A stretch of 64,000 nucleotides of DNA. Source: Cytobacillus oceanisediminis. Its GTDB lineage: Bacteria; Bacillota; Bacilli; Bacillales; Cytobacillaceae. The stretch is from assembly GCF_022811925.1 (NCBI RefSeq), contig NZ_CP065511.1, positions 1,543,501 to 1,607,500 of the forward strand, read 5' to 3'. A program made the position numbers and the translations under genes. The notes beneath the pieces are model-generated. The model was not told the DNA's origin. It was given only the letters and a program-made list of their open reading frames with translations, and ran no database searches. Shown piece after piece: positions 54,288-62,734 of the stretch. How positions within the stretch are numbered: position 1 is the stretch's first letter; each line of letters starts with the position of its first letter.

Positions 54288-55580
54288 ATGAAAAAGTCAC
54301 TATCTTTCTTTATGATGCTGGTATTAGTGATCGGAATGCTGGCAGCTTGCGGTCCTCAGCGTGAGGCACAGCCGGAAAACACAGATAAAGATAACGGCAC
54401 AGGCGAAAACCAGGCTGAAGAGCCAAAACCGGAAAAATTAGTAGTATGGGAAGACACAGATAAAGGCGTAGCTTTAAAGCCTGCCATTGAGTCTTTTGAA
54501 AAAGAATATGGAATTAAAGTTGAATTTAAAGAGTTGGGCATGGCAGATAAGATCCGTGACCAATTAAGACTTGATGGACCTGCCGGAAATGCACCTGACG
54601 TTGTTACACTTCCTCATGACCAAATTGGCCAGGTTGTAACTGAAGGTCTTCTTCAGGAAATCCAGGTAGAAGACAGCGTTCTTGATACTTTCACAGAATC
54701 ATCCATCACTGCTCAAATGTTTGACGGAAAACTATATGGTCTTCCAAAAGCAACTGAAACACCAGTTTTCATCTATAATAAAGCATTAATGGAAAAAGCT
54801 CCTGAAACAATGGATGAGCTTTATACTCAAGCTAAAGAATTGACGACTGGCGGACAGTATGGATTCCTGGCTCTATTCGACAATTTCTATTTCGCACACG
54901 GACCTATTGCTGGCATGGGCGGATATGTTTTTAAGGAAAATGACGGTGCATTAGACCGTGAAGATGTAGGCTTAAACAACGAAGGCGCTGTTGAAGGTGC
55001 AGAGTTCATTCAAAAATGGTACGGTGAAGGCTTATTCCCTAAAGGAATCATCGGGGAAAGCGGTGGAGCAGCAATGGATGGCCTATTCAATGAAGGAAAA
55101 GCTGCTTCTGTTATGAATGGTCCATGGGCACTTCAAGGTATGAAGGATGCAGGAATTGAGGTTGGCGTTTCTGTAATGCCAAAGCTTCCAAACGGTGAGC
55201 CTGTTAAAACATTCATGGGTGTTAAAGGCTGGCATGTAACTGCATTCACTAAAAATCCTTATTGGGCAACAAAATTTGTTGAGCATATAACAAATGAAGA
55301 AAACTCAAAAATCCGTTTTGAGACAACTCAGGAAATCCCTCCTGTAAAATCTCTTATTGAAGACCCTGTAATTGCAGACAATGAAGCTGCAAAAGCAGTT
55401 GCTGAGCAATCTCAATATGCTGTTCCAATGCCAAACATTCCTGAAATGGCTGAAGTTTGGGGACCGATGGCCTCTGCACTTCAAACAATTGCAACAGGAA
55501 AAGCGGAGCCAAAAGCAGCACTTGATGATGCAGTAAAAACCATTAAAACAAATATTGAAACAAATCACCCTGCCAAGTAA
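54288..55580 (+). CDS. malE: Maltodextrin-binding lipoprotein MalE
   Basis: A 430-residue extracellular binding protein of the carbohydrate ABC family. The signal peptide ends in the lipobox LAAC with Cys21 lipid-modified. Mature features fit maltose-binding proteins: KLVVWEDTDKGVALKPAIESFEKEYGIKV, DVVTLPHDQIGQVV, YGLPKATETPVFIYNK and AAMDGLFNEGKAASVMNGPWALQ. The ATG at 54288 follows AAAGGGGG. It is the first gene of malEFG and is followed by a hairpin that would make it the most abundant product. Confidence 0.9.
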   Translation: MKKSLSFFMMLVLVIGMLAACGPQREAQPENTDKDNGTGENQAEEPKPEKLVVWEDTDKGVALKPAIESFEKEYGIKVEFKELGMADKIRDQLRLDGPAGNAPDVVTLPHDQIGQVVTEGLLQEIQVEDSVLDTFTESSITAQMFDGKLYGLPKATETPVFIYNKALMEKAPETMDELYTQAKELTTGGQYGFLALFDNFYFAHGPIAGMGGYVFKENDGALDREDVGLNNEGAVEGAEFIQKWYGEGLFPKGIIGESGGAAMDGLFNEGKAASVMNGPWALQGMKDAGIEVGVSVMPKLPNGEPVKTFMGVKGWHVTAFTKNPYWATKFVEHITNEENSKIRFETTQEIPPVKSLIEDPVIADNEAAKAVAEQSQYAVPMPNIPEMAEVWGPMASALQTIATGKAEPKAALDDAVKTIKTNIETNHPAK

Positions 55581-55593
55581 TTCTTGACAGACA

Positions 55594-55632
55594 AAGGGCG
55601 GTACCTTCCAGGAGGTATTGCCCCTCATTTTT
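55594..55632 (+). terminator. Attenuator hairpin between malE and malF
   Basis: GGGC..TACCT pairs with AGGTA..GCCC around a TCCAGG loop, followed by CTCATTTTTAT. This is typical of binding protein/permease gaps and would lower malFG expression relative to malE. Confidence 0.7.
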
Positions 55633-55681
55633 ATAGAAAGAAAATAGAAGCGGCAGAGGCCGCTTTCCTGTTCCTCTTTAA

Positions 55682-55695
55682 AGCAACCGTTTGCA
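55682..55695. promoter_or_regulatory. Candidate MalR operator upstream of malF
   Basis: AGCAACCGTTTGCA, reverse complement TGCAAACGGTTGCT, which shares TGCAAACGGTTG with the site before malE. It suggests a second regulated promoter for malFG. Confidence 0.65.
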
Positions 55696-55782
55696 CAAAA
55701 AAGACAGCCACTATTATTTTGGAAATGAATTATAATAATAGAAAATACTTTCTCCTATAAAGAAAGGGGAGGCCACAGCCAT

Positions 55783-57066
55783 ATGGACGCAAAAAAAATG
55801 ACATCCAAACATGGAAGAAATGCTGCTCTATTATCCATCCTGCCTGGGTTTGGACAGTTTTATAATAAACAGTTCGTAAAAGGTGCCATATTCTTAATAC
55901 TTACGGTTTCGTTCTTTGCAGCATTCTATGACACACTCAATTGGGGATTCTGGGGACTTATTACACTGGGGGAAATTCCAGTTCTGGACCACTCGATTTT
56001 TCTCCTGATTGATGGAATTATCGCACTGATTGTAACAGCATTGGGACTTATCATTTATGCTTTCAATATTTATGATGCATATAATAATGGAAAAAAGCGT
56101 GATTTGGGTCTGAAATTAAACAGTGTAAGAGAACAGTACCACAATCTCCTTGATAATGGTTTTCCATACTTAATGATATCACCAGGATTTTTTCTCTTAG
56201 TTTTCGTTGTTATTTTTCCTATCTTATTCGTAGTTCTTCTTGCATTTACAAACTATGATCTATATCATTCTCCGCCTGCAAAACTGGTAGATTGGGTTGG
56301 CATTCAGAATTTTATCGATATCTTCAAGCTGGATTTATGGAGAAAAACCTTCTTTGGCGTAATGGGCTGGACAATAGTCTGGACTTTCGTAGCTACCACT
56401 TTGCAGGTAGCTCTGGGTATTTTCCTGGCAATTCTTGTTAACCAGAAGGATCTTAAAGGGAAAGCGATTATCCGAACAATCTTCATTCTCCCTTGGGCAG
56501 TGCCGGCATTTATTTCGATCCTGATTTTCTCAGGCATGTTCAATGAGACATTCGGTGTAATTAATAAAACGATACTAGATGCGATTGGCATCGGTCCCGT
56601 TCCATGGATGACAGAGGAAAATTGGACACGTTTAGCATTAATTTTTATTCAGTCATGGCTTGGATTCCCGTTCATTTTTGCCATGACAACAGGTGTGCTG
56701 CAGTCCATTCCGGATGAGCTTTATGAAGCTGCAACAGTTGATGGTGCAACGATTCTGCAGAAATTTTCAAAGATCACTCTGCCGCTGGTTCTTTTTGCAA
56801 CAGCACCCATAATCATTACTCAGTATACATTCAACTTCAACAACTTTAATGTAATCTTCTTGTTCAATGGCGGGGGACCGGCCATTCCGGGCCAAAATGC
56901 CGGCGGTTCGGATATTCTTATATCATGGATTTATAAACTGACAATGACTTCTGCCCAATACGGCAAAGCAGCTGCGGTTACCATGATCCTGTCACTCATT
57001 GTCATCACGGTAGCTCTTTGGCAGTTTAGAAGAACAAAATCATTCCAAGAAGAGGATTTGATGTAG
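55783..57066 (+). CDS. malF: Maltodextrin ABC permease MalF
   Basis: A 427-residue permease with an extended hydrophobic N-terminal region (about residues 12-110) before the core of six segments, as in Bacillus MdxF. The ATPase-contact EAA motif is EAATVDGATILQKFSKITLPLV near residue 312. The N-terminal SILPGFGQFYNKQF motif is also present. The ATG follows GGGGAGG. It is 2 bp from malG. No ATPase gene is in the cluster, so a shared MsmX-type ATPase elsewhere must supply energy. Confidence 0.9.
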   Translation: MDAKKMTSKHGRNAALLSILPGFGQFYNKQFVKGAIFLILTVSFFAAFYDTLNWGFWGLITLGEIPVLDHSIFLLIDGIIALIVTALGLIIYAFNIYDAYNNGKKRDLGLKLNSVREQYHNLLDNGFPYLMISPGFFLLVFVVIFPILFVVLLAFTNYDLYHSPPAKLVDWVGIQNFIDIFKLDLWRKTFFGVMGWTIVWTFVATTLQVALGIFLAILVNQKDLKGKAIIRTIFILPWAVPAFISILIFSGMFNETFGVINKTILDAIGIGPVPWMTEENWTRLALIFIQSWLGFPFIFAMTTGVLQSIPDELYEAATVDGATILQKFSKITLPLVLFATAPIIITQYTFNFNNFNVIFLFNGGGPAIPGQNAGGSDILISWIYKLTMTSAQYGKAAAVTMILSLIVITVALWQFRRTKSFQEEDLM

Positions 57067-57068
57067 TT

Positions 57069-57911
57069 ATGAGCATGAAGAAAAATAAAATAATCCGGCT
57101 GACTTTTTCATATGTAATCATTGCCTTAATGAGCTTTATTGTGATTTATCCGCTTTTGTGGGTAGTGGGTTCTTCCTTAAATCCAGGCCAAAGTTTGTCG
57201 GGATCCACAATGTTTCCTGAAAATCCGACATTAGATCATTACAAATATCTTTTTGATTCAGATAAGTCCAATTATGTTAAATGGTACTGGAATTCTTTGA
57301 AAATAAGTACATTGACCATGATATTAACGGTTATTACAGTATCCTTCACTGCGTACTCATTTTCACGTTACCGCTTTATCGGAAGGAAAAATGGATTATT
57401 AACTTTCCTGATACTGCAAATGATACCTAACTTTGCAGCACTTATTGCCATTTTTGTATTAGCGACAAGAACTGGTTTAATTGATACTCATCTTGGATTG
57501 ATCCTTGTGTATGTCGGCGGACAGATTCCAATGAATACTTGGCTGATGAAGGGCTATCTCGATACGATTCCGAAAGAACTTGATGAATCTGCGAAAATGG
57601 ATGGTGCGAGCCATCTGCGTGTCTTCTGGCAAATTGTTATGCCGCTCGCAAAACCAATTGTTGCGGTAGTTGCCCTATTTTCTTTCATTGCTCCTTTTGG
57701 GGATTTCATCCTTGCCAGAATTTTATTAAGAACAGATGAAAAGTTTACAATGGCTGTAGGATTGTATGAAATGGTTGCGAAGCAATTTGGAAATGAATTT
57801 ACAAAGTTTGCAGCTGGCTCTGTTTTAATTGCGATTCCGATTGCTGCACTGTTCCTTATGTTCCAAAAATACTTTGTATCTGGTTTGACGGCAGGGGGAA
57901 CAAAAGGCTAA
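57069..57911 (+). CDS. malG: Maltodextrin ABC permease MalG
   Basis: The 280-residue second permease of the importer, with six membrane segments. The EAA-type loop is DESAKMDGASHLRVFWQIVMPLAKP near residue 175. It begins 2 bp after the malF stop, so translation is coupled. It ends GLTAGGTKG, typical for MalG proteins. Confidence 0.9.
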   Translation: MSMKKNKIIRLTFSYVIIALMSFIVIYPLLWVVGSSLNPGQSLSGSTMFPENPTLDHYKYLFDSDKSNYVKWYWNSLKISTLTMILTVITVSFTAYSFSRYRFIGRKNGLLTFLILQMIPNFAALIAIFVLATRTGLIDTHLGLILVYVGGQIPMNTWLMKGYLDTIPKELDESAKMDGASHLRVFWQIVMPLAKPIVAVVALFSFIAPFGDFILARILLRTDEKFTMAVGLYEMVAKQFGNEFTKFAAGSVLIAIPIAALFLMFQKYFVSGLTAGGTKG

Positions 57912-57935
57912 TCTTAAAGGGCTGAAACTTTACTG

Positions 57936-57976
57936 GCCGCTGCAGTCTGCGAACTTGATTGCAGTCTCTCAGCGGC
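57936..57976 (+). other. Hairpin between malG and the amylase gene
   Basis: GCCGCTG and CAGCGGC can pair around a 27-nt loop holding two GCAGTC copies. There is no T-tail, so it may protect or process mRNA rather than end it. Confidence 0.4.
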
Positions 57977-58000
57977 TTGAAAAATGAAGGAGGAGCGGCG

Positions 58001-59539
58001 ATGAAAAAAGGAATCATAACCTTCATCTTAATCCCGTTTCTTCTTTTTTATGCCCTGCCGGCAGGAGCAGCTGAAAAAGAAGAGCGTAAATGGCAAGATG
58101 AAACATTTTATTTCTTAATGGTTGACCGATTTAGCAATGGAGATCCAAACAATGACTTTAAAGTCGATGTTCAGGACCCAAAGGCTTATCATGGCGGAGA
58201 TTTTAAGGGGATTACAGAACGCCTGGATTATATTAAAGATATGGGGTTTACCGCAATTTGGCTGACTCCCGTTTTCGATAATGAAGAGAAGGGCTATCAC
58301 GGTTACTGGATTAAAGATTTTTATAACACGGAAGAACACTTTGGCACGATGGATGAGTTCAAGCAGTTAGTCCAGGAAGCTCACAAAAGAGATATGAAAG
58401 TGATTTTGGACTTCGTAGTAAATCATGTGGGCTCCAACCATGAATGGGTTAATGACCCCGGGAAAAAGGATTGGTTCCATGAAAAAAAAGATATCGTGAA
58501 TTGGACGAATCAATCTGAGATTGAAAATGGCTGGATTTATGGACTCCCTGATTTAAAGCAGGAAAACCCTGATGTACAAAACTATTTAATTGATGCAGCA
58601 AAGTGGTGGATCGAAGAAACGGATATTGACGGATATCGTCTTGATACCGTAAAGCATGTTCCAAAATCATTCTGGACCGATTTCGCCAAAAATGTAAAGT
58701 CAGTTAAAGAAGACTTTTATTTGCTTGGAGAAGTATGGTCGGATGATCCTAAATATATTGCCGAGTATGAAAAAACCGGGATAGACGGCTTTGTTGATTA
58801 TCCTTTACATGAACATTTAAGAACTGCCTTTGCAGAACCTGACAAGCCGTTAAGCTGGCTTTTTACAAACTGGGACCGAAATAAAGCATTTTATGAAAAT
58901 CCCTATCTTATGGGAAGCTTCATGGATAATCATGATACTGTCAGGTTCACCCGGGATGCCATTACAAAAAATCATCATCCGGGCCCAAGATGGAAACTTG
59001 CATTAACATACATGTATACCTCACCTGGGATTCCGATTGTCTATTATGGAAGTGAAATAGCCATGGATGGCGGTGAGGATCCAGACAACCGCAGACAAAT
59101 GGATTTCCGTACAGATAAAGAACTGATAGATTATATCGCAAAACTTGGGGAAGTTAGGCAATTGCTGCCATCTTTAACAAGGGGCGACATGGAACTGCTG
59201 GAAGAAAAGGACGGTTTTGCCGTTTATAAACGGACTTACAAAGATGAAACAACGGTGATTGCGATCAATAATTCAACAAAGTCACAGAAAGCGGTACTTG
59301 AATCCTCTCAATTAGAAGAAGGAAAAGAGCTTCGCGGCATGATTGCTGATGATCTTATCCGAGGTAAAGACGGCAAGTATGAGTTAATCATTGACCGGGA
59401 AGAGGCTGAAGTATATGTTCTGGCAGAAAAATCAGGATTGAATATTCCGCTGATTGCAGCCCTCGCAGCAGTTTATTCAGCCTTTATGATTTTTATCTAT
59501 CTTTTATGGAAGCGGTCAAAAAAGAAGAAATCCGAGTAA
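58001..59539 (+). CDS. Secreted, membrane-anchored alpha-amylase family enzyme
   Basis: A 512-residue GH13 enzyme. A signal peptide (about 1-23, ending PAGAAE) is followed by the barrel; catalytic residues are Asp215 (GYRLDTVKH), Glu244 (LLGEVWSD) and Asp312 (MDNHDTVRF). At the C-terminus about 20 hydrophobic residues (about 481-503) are followed by KRSKKKKSE, a membrane anchor facing inwards. It would cut starch chains at the cell surface for MalEFG. The ATG follows GGAGGAGCGG. It probably belongs to the malEFG transcript, 90 bp after malG. Confidence 0.9.
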   Translation: MKKGIITFILIPFLLFYALPAGAAEKEERKWQDETFYFLMVDRFSNGDPNNDFKVDVQDPKAYHGGDFKGITERLDYIKDMGFTAIWLTPVFDNEEKGYHGYWIKDFYNTEEHFGTMDEFKQLVQEAHKRDMKVILDFVVNHVGSNHEWVNDPGKKDWFHEKKDIVNWTNQSEIENGWIYGLPDLKQENPDVQNYLIDAAKWWIEETDIDGYRLDTVKHVPKSFWTDFAKNVKSVKEDFYLLGEVWSDDPKYIAEYEKTGIDGFVDYPLHEHLRTAFAEPDKPLSWLFTNWDRNKAFYENPYLMGSFMDNHDTVRFTRDAITKNHHPGPRWKLALTYMYTSPGIPIVYYGSEIAMDGGEDPDNRRQMDFRTDKELIDYIAKLGEVRQLLPSLTRGDMELLEEKDGFAVYKRTYKDETTVIAINNSTKSQKAVLESSQLEEGKELRGMIADDLIRGKDGKYELIIDREEAEVYVLAEKSGLNIPLIAALAAVYSAFMIFIYLLWKRSKKKKSE

Positions 59540-59659
59540 TTTTGGCTTTAGAGCCTCCCCTTCTTCCTATGCCTGTTAACTGTTTAAAAAAGGAAAGAAA
59601 ATCAAACCTGTTTTGATTATAATATTAATAACAGAGACCTCACGGAGAGGGTGATTCTA

Positions 59660-60706
59660 TTGGCAGTCACAATTAAAGATGTAGCAAAGATGGCAAAAGT
59701 TGCGCCTTCTACTGTTTCAAGGGTAATTGCCAACAATCCTCGCATCAGCGAGAAAACCAAGCAAAAAGTCAGGGAGGCAATGGAACAATTAGGATATCAT
59801 CCGAATTTTATTGCCCGAAGCCTTGCAAGCCAGTCAACCCGCGCAATTGGACTGATAATGCCCAGTTCTACGGATGTTGTATTTCAGAACCCCTTCTTTC
59901 CAACTGTCCTTAGGGGTCTGAGCGAGGGAGCTCATGAAAGGCAATATGCCCTCCATATGACAACCGGGAAAACGGATGATGAGATTTATGAAGGTGTTGT
60001 CCAGATGGTACAGGGCGGCCGGGTAGATGGAGTGATATTGCTGTATTCAAAAGTGGAGGATAAAGTTCTGGCCTTCTTAAAGGAAAGGGATTTCCCATTT
60101 GTTGTTATAGGCAAGCCTTTTTCAGATGAAGAAGAAATCACTTACGTGGATAATAATAATTTCCGTGCAGCCAAAGAAGTAACGGAATACTTGATTAAGC
60201 TTGGCCATAAGCAAATTGCGTTTGTCGGCGGAAACTTGAATCTAACCGTTACAGTTGAACGGCTGCTTGGCTATGAAAAAGCATTAAGGGATGCTGGCAT
60301 TGAGCTGGTAAATGAATATATTGTTCATGAAGAATTCTTAAAAGAAGGAGGCCAGGAAGCTGTCAGAGGACTCATTTCCCTGAAAAAACCTCCAACCGCC
60401 CTTGTCGTTGCCGACGACTTAATGGCATTGGGTGTCTTGAATACGTTGGATGAATTGGGTATAAGAGTTCCTGAAGATATGTCTATCATCAGCTTTAATA
60501 ATGTGCTGTTGGCTGAAATGTCCAGGCCTCCTCTAACTTCTGTCGACATCAATATATTCGATCTGGGATTTGAATCTGCACGAAGCCTAATTTACAGAAT
60601 TGAAAACCCGAGGGAGCCTGTAAAGCGAATTATTATTCCTCATAAAATAATAAAACGCTGCTCATGCAGCAGTCCAAATAGTGAAGAGCCATTGATTATA
60701 TCTTAA
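59660..60706 (+). CDS. malR: LacI-family transcriptional regulator MalR
   Basis: A 348-residue repressor. The LacI helix-turn-helix VTIKDVAKMAKVAPSTVSRVI is at residues 3-23, followed by the hinge PNFIARSLASQ. The periplasmic-binding-like domain includes IGLIMPSS, GVILLYSK and LVVADDLMALGVL. I start at the TTG at 59660, giving M-A-V-T-I-K, 6 bp after GAGGGTGA, rather than the GTG at 59651. As the only regulator in the locus it probably binds the TGCAA-type operators at the cyclomaltodextrinase, malE and malF promoters. Confidence 0.87.
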   Translation: MAVTIKDVAKMAKVAPSTVSRVIANNPRISEKTKQKVREAMEQLGYHPNFIARSLASQSTRAIGLIMPSSTDVVFQNPFFPTVLRGLSEGAHERQYALHMTTGKTDDEIYEGVVQMVQGGRVDGVILLYSKVEDKVLAFLKERDFPFVVIGKPFSDEEEITYVDNNNFRAAKEVTEYLIKLGHKQIAFVGGNLNLTVTVERLLGYEKALRDAGIELVNEYIVHEEFLKEGGQEAVRGLISLKKPPTALVVADDLMALGVLNTLDELGIRVPEDMSIISFNNVLLAEMSRPPLTSVDINIFDLGFESARSLIYRIENPREPVKRIIIPHKIIKRCSCSSPNSEEPLIIS

Positions 60707-60738
60707 AAAAAGGGAAGCCTACTTTAGGCTTCCTTCTT
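60706..60738. terminator. Bidirectional terminator between malR and the SDR gene
   Basis: GGAAGCCT and AGGCTTCC form an 8-bp stem with a 5-nt loop. The minus strand continues CTTTTTTT, giving a strong terminator for the SDR gene; the plus-strand tail is weaker. Confidence 0.78.
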
Positions 60739-60741
60739 CGT

Positions 60742-61611
60742 TTAACCATTTACAATTGTGCCGCCATTTACATGAATCATCTGGCCGCTCACATAAGATG
60801 AATCATCACTGGCAAGATAGACATAGGCCGGAGCTAATTCATAAGGCTGTCCTGCTCTGCCTATTGGAGTATTTGATCCAAATTTCGATACCTTATCCGC
60901 GGTGAATGTAGACGGAATAAGCGGTGTCCAAATAGGTCCAGGAGCAACTCCATTTACCCGGATTCCCTGTTCAGCCAGCGATTTGGCCAATGAGCGTGTA
61001 AAGGAGACAATCGCACCTTTTGTTGAAGAATAGTCGATTAGCTGCTCGTTGCCTTCATAAGCTGTTATGGAAGCAGTATTGATAATTGAGCTTCCTTTTT
61101 TAAGGTGAGGAAGTACTGCTTTTGTCAGATGGAAGAATGAAAAGATGTTTGTTCTGAATGTTTTTTCAAGCTGTTCAGCAGTGATATCAAGCAGGCTTTT
61201 TTGAGGATGCTGCTCGGCTGCATTATTAACCAGTACATCGATTTGACCAAATTTATCAAGTGTTTTCTTGACTGCATCCTTACAGAATGTTTCGCTTCCG
61301 ATATCACCGGAGATCAGCAGACAGTCCTGTCCCTCAGCCTGAATGGCCTCTTTAGTCTTTTCTGCGTCTTCATGTTCTTCCAAATAGACAATTGCCACGC
61401 TGGCTCCTTCTTTGGCAAAATAAATGGCGGCTGATTTTCCGATGCCGCTGTCTCCGCCTGTTATTAAAACAACTTTTCCTTTTAATTTATCAGACCCTTT
61501 ATAATTTGGATCAACAGTTTGGGGCTCAGGCTGCATTGGCGCCTCTGTGCCGGGCTGATGATCCTGATGCTGAGGCGGAAATTCCTTTGGATTGTTTTGA
61601 GTATTAGACAT
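60742..61611 (-). CDS. SDR-family oxidoreductase, general-stress type
   Basis: A 289-residue short-chain dehydrogenase with a Pro/Gln-rich N-terminal arm (NNPKEFPPQHQDHQPGTEAP) typical of the YhdF/YhxC group. The cofactor motif TGGDSGIG is near residue 50, NNAA near 130, and the catalytic Ser, Tyr and Lys lie in NTASITAYEGNEQLIDYSSTKG near 180. Members are general-stress proteins in B. subtilis. The ATG at 61611 follows GGAGGGA. A sigma-B-like promoter lies upstream. The substrate is unknown. Confidence 0.85.
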   Translation of the reverse strand: MSNTQNNPKEFPPQHQDHQPGTEAPMQPEPQTVDPNYKGSDKLKGKVVLITGGDSGIGKSAAIYFAKEGASVAIVYLEEHEDAEKTKEAIQAEGQDCLLISGDIGSETFCKDAVKKTLDKFGQIDVLVNNAAEQHPQKSLLDITAEQLEKTFRTNIFSFFHLTKAVLPHLKKGSSIINTASITAYEGNEQLIDYSSTKGAIVSFTRSLAKSLAEQGIRVNGVAPGPIWTPLIPSTFTADKVSKFGSNTPIGRAGQPYELAPAYVYLASDDSSYVSGQMIHVNGGTIVNG

Positions 61612-61645
61612 TACGAAATCCCTCCAAATCATTAATACTCTTTTA

Positions 61646-61671
61646 ATTCCATTTTATTATGGTAAAAAAAC
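61646..61671 (-). promoter_or_regulatory. Possible sigma-B promoter of the SDR gene
   Basis: On the minus strand GTTTTT (61666-61671), 14 bp, TGGAAT (61646-61651), near the sigma-B consensus GTTTAA-N13-15-GGGWAW. It lies about 35 bp before the start. Confidence 0.4.
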
Positions 61672-61731
61672 ATGGAAATTATTTGCATTGCTCCATATAA
61701 TAGATTCTAAAAAAGAGTGGGGGAGCAGAAT

Positions 61732-62247
61732 TTGCAAATTCGTACAGCTTACAAAAAGGATGCAGAAGCAATTTTGGAACATTGCCGGAAGGCTTTTGGG
61801 GAAAGCGATTTTTTAATGACTGAATCCGAAGAATTTAATATGACAATTGAGGAAGAGGAAGTATGGATTGAGCAGAGCATTCAATCCGGGGACCTCATTT
61901 TATTAGCGGAAATTGACAATGAAGTGATTGGGATGCTTAATTTTAGGCGTTCGCAAAGAAAGAAGGTGCGCCACCTTGGTTATTTTGGGATTACGATTCA
62001 GGAAAAGTACTGCAATCAAGGACTTGGCGGAAAATTGATGAACCATTTCCTTAAATGGGCGGAAGAAGAGCCCGGTTTGGAAAAAGTTTGCCTTGAAGTC
62101 TTTTCCTACAATGAACGTGCTATCCACCTATATAAAAAATTAGGATTCCTAGAGGAAGGCCGAAAAATTAAGCATATTAAGAGAACGGATGGAACGTATG
62201 CCGATGAATTAATGATGTATAAATTTGTGAAGCAGGTAGGGGATTAA
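61732..62247 (+). CDS. GNAT-family N-acetyltransferase
   Basis: A 171-residue acetyltransferase. The acetyl-CoA motif A region is YFGITIQEKYCNQGLGGKLMNHFL near residue 85, and motif B is VFSYNERAIHLYKKLGFLEEGR near 130, as in RimI/RimL relatives. I choose a TTG start at 61732, 6 bp after GGGGGAG; the GTG at 61717 overlaps that site. The acceptor substrate is unknown. It stands alone. Confidence 0.83.
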   Translation: MQIRTAYKKDAEAILEHCRKAFGESDFLMTESEEFNMTIEEEEVWIEQSIQSGDLILLAEIDNEVIGMLNFRRSQRKKVRHLGYFGITIQEKYCNQGLGGKLMNHFLKWAEEEPGLEKVCLEVFSYNERAIHLYKKLGFLEEGRKIKHIKRTDGTYADELMMYKFVKQVGD

Positions 62248-62364
62248 GGTGTGTTGAGTGCAAAGGTGCAAATCTGGGAAAGGACGACGCATTAGCAGTG
62301 AGAATGACGCAAAAAAAGTTTGGGAGGACGGAAAAAGCATTAAAAGCCGAAAATCGATTAAGAC

Positions 62365-62487
62365 CTGTGGGAAAGGTTCAAAAAGAATCAATTGGAAAGA
62401 TGCGTGTTCAAAATAATAGTGCATCATCCGAATGGAGCCACACAGCATGGCTTTAAAGTGAAAAACCTGACAGGCGGTTATAATTAA
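62365..62487 (+). pseudogene. Possible rhodanese-domain remnant
   Basis: A short frame ends in HGFKVKNLTGGYN, the pattern of the last helix and strand of rhodanese domains (for example H-G-F-x-V-x-N-L-x-G-G-Y). The active-site cysteine loop and the N-terminal half are missing. It is probably a decayed gene end; the call rests on a short match only. Confidence 0.35.
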
Positions 62488-62596
62488 TGGCATTTGACGG
62501 AATGCCGACTATATCCTTTGTACTATACATCTAAAGCATAAGATATTTACAAATTATAACATTAGATGAACAGGCAAATGAACGATTAAATATTAT

Positions 62597-62692
62597 ACTA
62601 GTATTGTGTCCCGCCATATGAGGTGAGCGACAGCCGGTTATTGGCTAGTGGATATTTTTCCATTTTGCCAGTGCCGGTTTTTTGTTAGATAA
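62597..62692 (+). ncRNA. Possible structured leader/attenuator before the histidine kinase gene
   Basis: CCGG-(ttatt)-GGC-(tagt)-GGA can pair with TCC-(atttt)-GCC-(agtg)-CCGG, ending in TTTTTTG, like a terminator with internal loops. It is preceded by a GC-rich stretch GTCCCGCC...GGTGAGCGACAGCC not explained by coding. It ends about 45 bp before the kinase start. No known riboswitch class was recognised. Confidence 0.4.
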
Positions 62693-62734
62693 TAATGGAT
62701 AAATAGATTCTTTGAAATAAAGGAAGGTGGCGTT

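Larger units (their letters stand above)
62248..62734. other. Gene-poor, apparently decayed region
   Basis: There is no credible intact gene in these 487 bases. Around 62420-62487 a forward frame reads HHPNGATQHGFKVKNLTGGYN then stop, resembling the tail of a rhodanese domain; the frame is closed upstream by a stop near 62362 and has no matching N-terminus. The rest is AT-rich and includes the structured element at 62597-62692. Confidence 0.5.

Noticed and set aside
61201-61607. Plus-strand frames opposite the stress-type SDR
   Set aside because: They are shadows of the minus-strand SDR gene and show no recognisable domain.
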